DNA of 64,000 nucleotides, taken from positions 62,001-126,000 of the forward strand of contig RMBW01000017.1 of NCBI GenBank assembly GCA_004009845.1, in the 5' to 3' direction. A program made the translations under genes and the position numbers. The notes beneath the pieces were generated by a model, which saw only the letters and a list, made by a program, of their open reading frames with translations, did not search any database and was not told where the DNA came from. Source of the DNA: Davidsoniella eucalypti. Its lineage: Eukaryota; Ascomycota; Sordariomycetes; Microascales; Ceratocystidaceae. This document shows, piece after piece, positions 32,996 to 42,090 of the stretch (position 1 is the first letter of the stretch; every line of letters starts with the position of its first letter).

Positions 32996-33784
32996 ACATT
33001 CTCACTCTTGATAGTCAGCATCACCATGAAGACCTATGCATACCAGTACAACAGTTATGTTACTATACAGCTCAGCATAAAGTAGAGCTATTTGTTATGA
33101 AAATCTAGTTGGAAATATGGTCAGCATTTACCCATACATAGCATTTAAAGGCCACATTCATCTTCTCATCTTTCTTACCCTAGTATATTATTTAAATTTA
33201 GTATTTTATAGCTTCATGTTGGTCATTATATATACACACCTTTTTTGGCAAAGTAAATCTATATGTTCTGTGAATTATTATAATATATGTGATCAAAAGT
33301 TCTTAGCTGTACACAAAAAAAAGCCTTTAAAAAGACCTCTTGAAAGTTGATGGCAAATATTCTTTGTCTCACGGAAGAAATTATATATGCCAAGAAAACG
33401 TCTGACGGCGGAAGTCAATTCTGTAATGGATCAAAAGAAAATAATAAGAAGAAAACAATTCATAAATTTCCTTTTTTTCTTATCATCGTTTTCTTACACG
33501 GACTTTGGAATGGGGAATTCCGGACGATCGAAAACAAAAAAGTTCGAAAAAAACCACAGGGAATTTTTTTTAGGGTCTACTATATGTGTTGTTAAATCCC
33601 CAAGAGTAATGAAAAAGAGAGTCTATATCCAAGAAAAAAATGCCTCCTTGAGGTGTTGAAGTGGAATGCAGGAAGTGCAGCTTAAGCTAAAATATATATA
33701 TTGTGACATATACTAGGGTTTAGGGTTGATATTAATAAATTGACGGTTTAAATTCTAAATATTTGTCTATATCTCATTTTACGT
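32996..33784. other. AT-rich gene-free stretch
   Basis: The 3' flank of the MFS gene, then A/T-rich sequence with many homopolymers. Short Lys/Phe-rich open frames (33347-33659) result from base composition. It borders the LINE fragment that follows. Confidence 0.5.
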
Positions 33785-34305
33785 CTTCATATGGATGGCC
33801 CTAGTGAATAGTTAGACTTCGAGAGGCCCAGAAAATTACAAAAGAAAAAAAACAGAAAACAGAAATGCAATGGAATAGAGATATTCGATGAGAAGGCCTG
33901 ACTAAACTTTTCCTCCCTTTGTCTTCCTAAGGGTTAGGGATATATCTAGAAGTTTGTCTCCTTGATGAATTTGCAGAAATCAATGACCCCTTGTTGTGTG
34001 GATAGGGTATTGTCTATGGTGATGTGAAACGGTCTTCATGAGAAAACCTTTGACAGACGTTTGCCCTTCCAGCAGTAGAAGAAGTGTAGTGGGTCCTTCT
34101 TTTTCCCACAAAAACATGAATCTGTAAAGTTTGCATGATGTAGGCGAAGGTGGTAGTCCACAAAGTCTCCGTGATGTGATCGGGCGGTCAGTAGCCGGCC
34201 CAGTGTCTTTCTTGGGAGAGACAGTTCAAAGGGGCTTGCAGAAAGTCTCAGGTCCTTGTAAGTTTGGAGGTGGAGGTAAAGTAGCGCCTCTGCTAGTTAT
34301 AGGCG
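33785..34305 (-). mobile_element. LINE 3' fragment, family B (zinc-knuckle end)
   Basis: On the minus strand this aligns with 59245-59720 of the family-B LINE. Translation gives the C-terminal end of a LINE ORF2: L-T-A-R-S-H-H-G-D-F-V-D-Y-H, then a C-x-C-G-x(6)-L-H-F-F-Y-C zinc knuckle, followed by the 3' untranslated part. The reading frame has several stops when read across, so it is dead. Its 5' truncation point (34305) touches the start of the duplicated nuclease/kinase segment. Confidence 0.85.
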
Positions 34306-36985
34306 TAACTTGGTATAATCTTGCTGTCGACATTAGGCATGTAATCACTACATAAAAATACATCAAAGTCCACCCATATGCAGCCTGGGGGAATAGTGGG
34401 CCCAGTTTGGCCCAGGCCAACCCTAACAATACTTAGCTTAGTAATTCATTTTCTTCCTTTAAATCAAATACATAGTTAGCCAACAACTTATCCTAAATTC
34501 ACCATCATCACACCAACCAAGTTAGACTGATCATATCATCCTAAGATACTTCTACATCAGCGACTACCTTTTGGGCGATTTCACACCCATGTTTTTTTTT
34601 CAACATGTCCAATGAATCCGAAGAATCGGTAGAGGAATTGAAGCGCCTCCGCCTCGAACTTGCACGGTTAGAAGCTATAGATGCAGAGAATAAACAAAAG
34701 CTTGCACAGTTAGACGCTACAATTGCAGAGAATAAACAAAAGCTTGCACAGTTAGACGCTACAATTGCAGAGAATAAACAAAAGCATGCACAGCGAGACG
34801 CTGCAATTGCAGAAATGAATCGCCAAATTCAAAATACGACTATCGAGGAATACCTGAGAGGTTGCCAGACACTTGTATTCTGTAAAACCAGACTCGACAC
34901 TTCCGATGTCCTCACAACTAGGACTCCTTCTACCAAACCTGCTAGAAGGCACTGTCCTGGCCTTCTTAAACCATGGGCCACCTTTGAATCAGTTCAGGAC
35001 AGCTTGATTGAGCAACTTCAAGCTCTCAGTTCACGTGAAGAGCGACTGTTTGAAAGCTTGCATGGCCTTGAGACTATAGGACATAGAGTCCGCACCGACA
35101 TTGTTAGAGATGAACCTTCTCTTATTTCTGTCCAGCACAATACCATTGAAAAACCCGTGGAGCTTATCTTGTCCTGGCTCTCCAACTTCCATTCTCAAAA
35201 AGGAAGCATCCCTCCTCTTCTCAAAGATGTGGAATTCCACACAACAGTGAGTAATCTCCGTCAGCTAGATGATAACGGGGATGGCGAGGAGCGGGATGCA
35301 AGTGTGCGTACGTATCAGAATTGTGTCACTAGAAAGTCAGACCGGAAAGGGGTTGTCTTTGTCATCGAATACAAGGCACCTTGCAAACTTCACAATACGC
35401 ATCTTAAACAAGGGCTACGAAAAATGAACATCAGTCAAGAGGTTGTTCATAGGGCAACGATACCTACTGTTGGGCCTGAAAGGTTTCAATACTACTCCGA
35501 ACTTTTCTCAGCAGCGGCTGTCACGCAGACATATCACTACATGTTAGAGGCCGGATTGGAATATGGCTATTTGACTAACGGAGATTGTATTGTGTTCCTC
35601 AAGATTGACTGGGCTGAGCCGACTGTGCTTTACTTCCACCTGGCACACCCGTCAAGAGAGGTTGAGGCGAATGATGACCATATCTACAGTAATTCTTTAA
35701 GCCAGGTCCTTCTTTTCACACTGCTTGCCCTCCAATCGAACCAGCATGGCAACGATGAACGAACAAAGGCAGCCAAACAGTGTGAGAAATGGGAAGTTGA
35801 TTATAACAAACTTCTGCAGGATATCAGTGGTGCTGAGTTGGATTTGGAAACGGATCCTAATCTAAAGTACCGACGTACCCCAAAAGACCCTAATTTCAAG
35901 GAGACAGCTTCATCCAGGAAACGACAAATGTCTCAGATTAGTGTGCCACACCGTGTGCTTCGGTCACACAGCAAACGTGATGGGGGAGCAGGCTTCGGTG
36001 GTGGTAATGGTGGTGACGATTGCGGTGCTAGCGGAGCAGGCAGCACAGGTGGCCCTTCTCATGATCATGGCAGCTCATCATCACACCAAGCACCTGCTGA
36101 TGGCAGCACAGAGACCAATCTTCAAAGAGAATACTGCACATCACTGTGTCTGTTATCACTCATGAATGGTAGGAATCTGGACAGCCGTTGCCCCAACGTG
36201 GCATTACATCGCAGTATGATACGGAGCAAGAACAAGCACCCCGTTACACACCAACAATTCATGGATCTCCTACGTCAACAACTTTCTAAGAGCTTGGAAA
36301 AAGGTGTTGTGGTTTTGGGAAAGGAGGGTGCTTGTGGTGCTCTATTTCAGATAACACTACTGCAACTTGGCTATACCTTTGTTGCAAAGGGTGTTACTGG
36401 AGGGCGTGTTGTTGATCTACAGAAAGAGGTGACTGTCTACAATCAGCTAAAGCCACTACAAGGTCATGGAATTGCAGTCTGTCTTGGCTCTGTTGACCTC
36501 AAGGCACTGGGTCAGACATACTATTACTGGTTTGATGTACGAATCGTCTACTTCATGTTATTATCTTATGGTGGTACAGAAGTCAAACCAAACTCGGTCA
36601 CGGAGGAGTCTAAAGCAGACATCACCAGCACAGTCAGCTCTACTCTGAAAAAGATGCGTAACCTAGGGGTGGTTCATGGCGATGTCCGATGGCCAAATAT
36701 ACTGCAAGGGGCTAATGGAGAGATCACAGTAATTGACTTTGACAGAGCCGATATCCTTCCAACAGAGAGTGATATTTCATCTAACAAGAGGAGGAAGCTT
36801 TCAGAGGATGAAGGCAGATAACCTTTGTCAAAGGCAAAACAGGAGGCGCTTTTTAACCCATGTGGTTCGACTGGACTACTGCAGTGCACAGAGTCTTTTA
36901 AGTGAGCCACTCTAACGCTCATGTTCTGGGTTTGGGCCTTTTTGACTTCTGTATCTGTATGAAGTATAAGCTAGTCTATATAGAA
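34306..36985 (+). repeat. Direct segmental duplication, copy 1
   Basis: Matches 60066-62745 in the same orientation. It includes about 300 bp of promoter (both start near agttatagg-cgtaacttgg), the whole nuclease/kinase gene and about 160 bp of 3' flank. Similarity is very high in the gene, lower with small indels in the promoter, and fades after about 36985. Confidence 0.9.
34605..36821 (+). CDS. Coiled-coil + PD-(D/E)XK nuclease-like + kinase-like protein (Crinkler C-terminus type), copy 1
   Basis: A 738-residue intronless protein. Residues about 5-78 are a coiled coil built of 14-residue repeats (A-Q-L-D-A-T-I-A-E-N-K-Q-K). Residues about 130-390 form a nuclease-like module: V-F-V-I-E-Y-K-A-P (251-259, with E255 and K257 as the ExK pair), then G-L-R-K-M, R-F-Q-Y-Y-S-E-L-F, T-Q-T-Y-H-Y-M and L-E-Y-G-Y-L-T-N-G. 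A basic, then Gly/Ser/His-rich linker spans about 430-505. The C-terminus is kinase-like: G-K-E-G-A-C-G loop, V-A-K (K595), H-G-D-V-R-W-P-N (H691, D693, N698) and V-I-D-F-D (D711) in place of DFG. It ends in a basic N-K-R-R-K-L, possibly a nuclear signal. The REase-plus-kinase fusion is known from Crinkler/RHS-type effector-toxin C-termini and a large fungal family; activity and target here are inferred only. No secretion signal is seen. Confidence 0.85.
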   Translation: MSNESEESVEELKRLRLELARLEAIDAENKQKLAQLDATIAENKQKLAQLDATIAENKQKHAQRDAAIAEMNRQIQNTTIEEYLRGCQTLVFCKTRLDTSDVLTTRTPSTKPARRHCPGLLKPWATFESVQDSLIEQLQALSSREERLFESLHGLETIGHRVRTDIVRDEPSLISVQHNTIEKPVELILSWLSNFHSQKGSIPPLLKDVEFHTTVSNLRQLDDNGDGEERDASVRTYQNCVTRKSDRKGVVFVIEYKAPCKLHNTHLKQGLRKMNISQEVVHRATIPTVGPERFQYYSELFSAAAVTQTYHYMLEAGLEYGYLTNGDCIVFLKIDWAEPTVLYFHLAHPSREVEANDDHIYSNSLSQVLLFTLLALQSNQHGNDERTKAAKQCEKWEVDYNKLLQDISGAELDLETDPNLKYRRTPKDPNFKETASSRKRQMSQISVPHRVLRSHSKRDGGAGFGGGNGGDDCGASGAGSTGGPSHDHGSSSSHQAPADGSTETNLQREYCTSLCLLSLMNGRNLDSRCPNVALHRSMIRSKNKHPVTHQQFMDLLRQQLSKSLEKGVVVLGKEGACGALFQITLLQLGYTFVAKGVTGGRVVDLQKEVTVYNQLKPLQGHGIAVCLGSVDLKALGQTYYYWFDVRIVYFMLLSYGGTEVKPNSVTEESKADITSTVSSTLKKMRNLGVVHGDVRWPNILQGANGEITVIDFDRADILPTESDISSNKRRKLSEDEGR

Positions 36986-37070
36986 TCCTAATAACTGCAT
37001 ATGTAGGCACTAGTTATCCACATTGTTTCTTTTATTTTAATATTTCGTAAGTTTCTCCTAATATACGTGA

Positions 37071-37183
37071 TATCTTTGTATTAATTTGATTTGATTTGAT
37101 TATATTTAACGTCTACCTAAATCACTAAGACCATATGACGCCGGATTGGCTACCGGACAGATATTTAAAGTTATCTTTGTATT
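37071..37183 (-). mobile_element. Very short family-A retroelement insertion with 12-bp TSD
   Basis: An 89-bp piece (37083-37171) consists only of the family-A 3' end, from accggacag-block to (atcaa)n tail on the minus strand. It is flanked on both sides by tatctttgtatt (37071-37082 and 37172-37183). This is what an extremely 5'-truncated target-primed insertion looks like. Next to it, directly upstream on the minus strand, is the tail of a second family-A element. Confidence 0.75.
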
Positions 37184-38751
37184 TTTGATTTGATTTGATT
37201 ATATTTAACGTCTACCTAAATCACTAAGATCATACGACGCCGGGTTGGCTACCGGACAGATATTTAACGTCCTCTGCTCGACAAGCTCAATAGCTTTGTA
37301 TGTGCGGGACGACACCGTCCCCTAGCCCCGAAGAACTAGTGGTCCATACCTCCACTATGAGCAGCAAAAACAAATACAAAAAAAAAAAAAAAAAAAAAAG
37401 AAAAAGGAAAAAGGTTGTAAAACATGAAAAACAAAACATCGAACAGTAAGGCAAATAAAACATACAAAAACATAAACAAAAACCACACCAAAACATCCTC
37501 AGTCACTTCCCCCCTCCGCTGTACTTGTCTGGCCCGCTGATGGGGCTTCTTCTCTAGGCGCATGGGCTCTGTAATGCCTCCATTTCACCTCTAATCTCTT
37601 GGCAAGATACTTGCAGGAGCTCTCTTTCCGAAGTAGCTTTTTGACAAAGCTAGTCCGGAGTGGTCTCTTATTTCTGGGGCACGCCCAGGGATGGAAAGGT
37701 TCCTTCCGTTGATGGCACAGTGGACAGTTTCTTTCCGCATCCGTATGTTCGAACCGGTCATGGTACTCCGCAAAGTCGCCATGGCCTGTCCGGGCAGTTA
37801 GGATCCGTCCCACCGTAGATCTGTGCTGGTCTTTAAACCAGTCCACCTTGTAGACAGTCTTTGTTTCAAAACGAACCCCAAGGTGCTTTCTCGGCTCGCA
37901 CTCCGCTATCCATGACTTGAAGTCGGCATTCAGCTGTGCGTTTTTCCATCTGTGGGCGGAAGCAAGGGACATATGGTCGCGGTCGAGGTCCACAAGCTTA
38001 GTATTGCTCGTACACCCTTGTTTCGCCAACTTGTCAACTAGCTCGTTGCCAGGAACATTAGTGTGCCCTGGAACCCATCTAATGCCACCGACCGCTAGCT
38101 CTACACGCTCAGTGCCTCCTTTCCACTCATGGAGTAAGCTTCGGATCTTGTTGACAGCCTCTTGAGAAGTTCCATTCTTACCCGCCATATTGGAGATGCG
38201 TTGTGCAACACCCAAATTGTCAAGGCACAGATATAGACTGCCTGCATCGGGAGGAGCATGCTTGATGGCCGCTTGGACTGCATTTTCTGCAGCAATAGCC
38301 TCTGTGTCGGCCACTTCTCGTAAAGAGCCACATGACCCTAGACCTTCACACAGTTTGATGCCCTCATAAAAGACTGCCCAGCCAGCCCCTGTCCTGCCCT
38401 TCTCATCGCGAGAACCATCGGAGTAAACCCATAACGTTTTCGGGTCTGTCTCAGCCACCTCTTTCACATGATGTTTGGCGGCTTCTTCTTTGTCTAGTTG
38501 CGGTGGCAGACAGTCACGGGGGCCCTTTTCTTCTGGGAAGAGTCTGTTCGACTCTTTAATCGGCACCGGTAGTAATTTCTTGTACACATCGATGTGTCCT
38601 TCTATCTCTGTGATGCACAGCGGGTGCCGGGAGTCTACCGTGGAAGCCCGAATGGCGGCGGCTCTATCAAGGTCCTTCAGTATCATCTCCATGTTTGGGA
38701 ACGAGGAGAGGATGTGCAAAAGCCTAGTTGGCGTGGTACAGTACACTGGCA
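37184..38751 (-). mobile_element. 5'-truncated LINE, family A (RNase H + zinc knuckle + 3'UTR)
   Basis: Minus-strand element with tail tttgatttgatttg (read as (atcaa)n) at 37184. Its 3' UTR contains a pure A/T tract (37377-37400) and the block shared with the other family-A copies (tggtccatacctcc...). It carries the end of ORF2 (37499-38746). The 5' end is undetermined because another element was inserted beside it. Confidence 0.88.
37499..38746 (-). CDS. LINE ORF2 C-terminal fragment: RNase H and zinc knuckle
   Basis: A 415-codon open remnant of a non-LTR retrotransposon polyprotein (I/Tad-like clade by domain order). It begins in the linker after the reverse transcriptase (T-T-P-T-R-L-L-H-I-L-S-S-F-P). 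Next comes RNase HI with all four acidic positions visible: Y-S-D-G-S, T-E-A-I-A-A-E, C-L-D-N-L and N-E-L-V-D-K-L-A, plus W-V-P-G-H-T. Then come H-G-D-F-A-E-Y-H and a knuckle C-P-L-C-H-Q-R-K-E-P-F-H-P-W-A-C. The reverse transcriptase and endonuclease are missing, so it cannot move by itself. The frame is still open, which suggests a recent insertion. Confidence 0.9.
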   Translation of the reverse strand: MYCTTPTRLLHILSSFPNMEMILKDLDRAAAIRASTVDSRHPLCITEIEGHIDVYKKLLPVPIKESNRLFPEEKGPRDCLPPQLDKEEAAKHHVKEVAETDPKTLWVYSDGSRDEKGRTGAGWAVFYEGIKLCEGLGSCGSLREVADTEAIAAENAVQAAIKHAPPDAGSLYLCLDNLGVAQRISNMAGKNGTSQEAVNKIRSLLHEWKGGTERVELAVGGIRWVPGHTNVPGNELVDKLAKQGCTSNTKLVDLDRDHMSLASAHRWKNAQLNADFKSWIAECEPRKHLGVRFETKTVYKVDWFKDQHRSTVGRILTARTGHGDFAEYHDRFEHTDAERNCPLCHQRKEPFHPWACPRNKRPLRTSFVKKLLRKESSCKYLAKRLEVKWRHYRAHAPREEAPSAGQTSTAEGGSD

Positions 38752-39531
38752 GTGCATTTAAAAAAATTTGATTTGATTTGATTTGATTATATTTAACGTC
38801 TACCTAAATCACTAAGATCATACGACGCCGGGTTGGTTACCGGACAGATATTTAACGTCTTCCGCTTGACAAACTCGATAGCTTTGTATGTGCGGGACGA
38901 GACCGTCCCCTAGCCCCGAAGAACTAGTGGTCCATACCTCCACTATGAGCAACAAAAACAAATACAAAAAAAAAAAAAAAAAAAAAAAAAAACCAGTGCA
39001 TCCACAAAACTATTCCCCAAAAGACAGATCCACAAAACCAACTCCTAAGTGGAGCTACCATCCCCACTATTCAGTGAGCCTCCAAGAGGCTGGTAATCGT
39101 GGCCGTAAGAATGAAAATTTTGGCGTAATCGAGTCGGGTGCTATGGATGAAGCAACAGCGACAAGATTCCCGCGCCGCGGGGTCGGGCATCCGGAACCTT
39201 CAAAAGGCTGCCCGCCGTGTGTGAGTGTGGCTCCCTGAGGTGAGTGGATAGACTCGGGAGACCAACGATCGAAAAGGTGCGGGGTCGGTCGCTGGTGAGA
39301 ACATCCCTCGAGAGGGGAAATCGGGCTCAAGGCCTCACGAAACGGTGCTTCGAAGACGACAAGTGTCGAAAAAGAAAACGAGAATGGACAGCAGCATTGG
39401 GGATATGTGCTGGTCGCTCTTAAAACCCACGACGAAGGGGAAAAATTCGTCTTTGGACGGAGGGGGAGGTACTCGAACTCAAAGGTACCCCCCCGAGGGT
39501 TGTAGGAGGGAAGGTTGTGCATTTAAAAAAA
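38752..39531 (-). mobile_element. Non-autonomous LINE derivative, family A, with 15-bp TSD
   Basis: A 750-bp element (38767-39516) lies between two copies of gtgcatttaaaaaaa (38752-38766 and 39517-39531). On its minus strand it has a family 5' region (39516 to about 38995), an internal T run (about 38967-38992), the common 3' block and an (atcaa)n tail. No reverse transcriptase or RNase H code lies between. The 5' part is shared with 2035-2605 and, diverged, with 63180-63500, so this deleted form is a repeated family and not a single accident. Confidence 0.85.
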
Positions 39532-39591
39532 AATCAGGAAGATTCAATCAAGTATAGCAAAAACAGTCAATTTATCATCGCAAATACAAAT

Positions 39592-39700
39592 TCCTCTGTG
39601 GCGCAATTGGCTAGCGCGTCTGACTGTTAAAGTATCTCTTCTTCTGAGGGTTGAGTTACAGTACATCAGGAGGTTGACAGTTCAAGCCTGTCCGGAGGAG
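39592..39700 (+). tRNA. tRNA-Asn (anticodon GTT) with 35-nt intron
   Basis: Acceptor tcctctg pairs with cggagga (39693-39699) with discriminator g39700. The D arm gcgc...gcgc, the anticodon stem tctga/tcagg (39666-39670), and the T arm gacag-ttcaagc-ctgtc are intact. The anticodon GTT is at 39626-39628. The intron (about 39630-39664) starts one base after the anticodon, the canonical eukaryotic position. A TTTTT stretch (39703-39707) follows as pol III terminator. The gene lies 60 bp beyond a retroelement insertion. Confidence 0.95.
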
Positions 39701-41839
39701 TCGTTTTTGGACTTAGAACATATGTACATATGTAAGGTTTTTCGTTGGTATACTTTTTGTTCGGCCTGCTGTCAAGTTTTGTAAACAAGCTTGATTAATG
39801 CAAAAGAAGAAGGGCACCTGGTGTACTTGGTGAGCTACATGTATGCTGTGCTATGTCTGTATACATACAGGTATAGTATAGTTGTGTAGACGGTGAGAAA
39901 GATAGACTAGAAGATAACTATGATGAACAATCATAAATGAATTTTTAAAAAAAAAAAAAATATGATTAACATGCGCTCCTCCGCCGGAGTGACCCCAGCT
40001 TTTCGGACTAGCTTTATAGTCTGTGTTGTTAAAAACGGCCAGGTAGCTAATCCTGGAACCCCGCAGGCTTACTTACCTTCGGGTGTTGTGCTAAACAGAG
40101 AGCTCTCTTGGCCTCGAAGCGGGACCCTAAAAAGTCATAAGAAAAGCTTGAATCTACGTATACCTGCAATCGCTGACCACCTGGGAGTTAGCTAGAAGAT
40201 GACACCAGCCAGTCGCTCATGTCCGAAACATGCCATGGTATTTATTGGACATCAGCCAGTCGCTCATGTCCGGAACATGCTATCTCATTTATCTTTTCTT
40301 TTTGTCTGTCAACTATCATACAACTACGCATCTGCGTTTGAGATGCCGTGAAACCTAATGACCCTTGTAAGCCTCTTGGTAATATTTCATCACCGGATCA
40401 ACCTATGATATCTTGCGATAGTGCCTCTAGAAACTGAGACATCAACAAGAACAAGAAAAGAGCACTACTTTCTTACAGCCTTGTTTTCTCTTTCTTTATC
40501 TTCATATATGTATATGCTAGGGGTCATATGTTAGCCCAATTAGCTCATAGATTGCTTCGGCTAGATGTAGTAATAGTAAGATGGAATGTTGCCGTTATCC
40601 GTCGTATGTGTCCCTGTATATCTGTACGTGATTTTGTACTATTTCGCCCTACTCTAGAGTCTATATTTGTACGTATGACAACAAACTGGCAGTTGTTCCC
40701 AAAGGAGCTATTAGCCTACAAAACGCAAATATCTAGACATACTATTATAATTGTCATTGTTTATTAGTAGTGTAAGCCAAGTACAATGGCTAGTTGTTTT
40801 CAATAGTTCCTTCCATACAATGATACAGGTCATATCGTGAAATCATATGACCATTACAATATGAAACCTGACTATAAATGATAGCATATATATAGGGTCG
40901 ATTTGTTGGGGGTGTGAATGAATTAATAGTTATAGACAATTTGAGCGGCTTTATATAATCTTGCAAGTGTTCTTTACGTGTATATATACTAGTTATGAAT
41001 TACGATAGTTATGACCTACTGTATTTGTATCTTGGCATAGTAGGCCATATAATTTGTAATGTAATTGACTTCAGGTTAGCCCCACCGGCTAAATGTTGCT
41101 TACGACAATTCCGGTTTTCTCCACTCTAAACCTACTTAGTGTAAACTTAACTTGAACTTAACAATGACAGTTGCACGCAGCTACGCAAGGAGAAAGACCT
41201 AAGAGAAAGTTTTCCCCTAGACATATTAACATGGCAAGCCAAATTACAAACAAAAGCGCCTAGAACAATACTGTGGTTCAGATAAACGTTTAGATATCAA
41301 CATGTTTATGTTGTGTTGCAAGAAGGTCAACACAATTGTACAAGACGTTTTTTTGGGGATTTTAGAAGCGATGTGCCAAATATGAAAAACGGTATAAGCT
41401 AGTTTTATCTCATAGTGCCTAGTTAAGAACGGCATAGTCGGATACGCACCCCAACATAAAAACAAATAAACAAAAAACCCGCATTTACATATTTATTTCT
41501 CTTTTACGAGTGTTACAAAGCGATACAACGGCATATTCCGCGTGGAAGCAGCAGGTTGATGCCACATTCCAACCAAATACCAAGTAGAACTAGCCATGCT
41601 CTAGAGTCACATCTTATCGATATGTGCCCTTGAGTGCTTTCACATAGTACATGTAACTACCAGGTCGCATGTTGAACTAGGCATGGTGAACATTGGTTAC
41701 CATAGATTTTATTGATATATAAGATTTTATTAGGCGTATATAAGGTAAATGCAAAAATATGGATGCAAGTGGGATAAAAACAAAAGCTACTATGACGAAG
41801 AACCCGTTTTGAGAGAGTATCAAAGACTGCAAAAGCCAC
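39701..41839. other. Mostly gene-free stretch after the tRNA
   Basis: No supported gene. A poly(A) run of about 14 lies at 39946-39960. The 40085-40290 stretch is described as a repeat. The rest is AT-rich, with short open frames lacking features (40528-40767, 41244-41465). Confidence 0.5.
40085..40290. repeat. Dispersed repeat with hairpin motif, copy 2, internally duplicated
   Basis: Collinear with 8400-8560. Here the end block is present twice in tandem (about 40201-40245 and 40246-40290), each with catcagccagtcgctcatg-type sequence. The block from ggacatcagc to gctcatgtcc has 10-bp arms that pair with one mismatch around cagtc, so it can fold into a hairpin. Coding capacity is absent. 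Confidence 0.5.
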
Positions 41840-42090
41840 TATCCCGTTGGATTAGATGAAGTGATGCTTTAGATCTGGAAGTGAGAAGTCAGCCATGAAG
41901 CCTAGGGATACTTTTTGTATTGGTGCATGACAGTCCCAAAGTTAAATGGTAAACTCATCCTTCTGTTTATCGATGACTTAGATAGCCCCCACGTCAACGA
42001 CCGAATCAATCCTAGGGTTAGCCTAGACAGCCACATCGCGGTCCCAGATCTAGTTGGTAGAATGGGGAGCGCTAGGGTTAACGGTCATAG
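41840..42090 (-). pseudogene. 3' remnant of a tandem-repeat protein gene (right arm)
   Basis: On the minus strand this carries the C-terminal WDRDVAV-stop-like code (cgcggtcccagatct at 42036-42050 read in reverse) and the family 3' flank to the gatctaaagcatcac block. It corresponds to the remnant at 3319-3720 on the left arm. The region just upstream shows the pre-insertion sequence of the left-arm retroelement. Confidence 0.7.

Noticed and set aside
39592..39960. tRNA-derived SINE (tRNA-Asn head plus poly(A) at 39946-39960)
   Set aside because: The tRNA is fully intact with a canonical intron and its own terminator, and no target-site duplication flanks the whole unit.
39962..40195. 77-codon open frame after the poly(A) run
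   Set aside because: It overlaps the dispersed non-coding repeat also seen at 8400-8560, where the frame is not kept.
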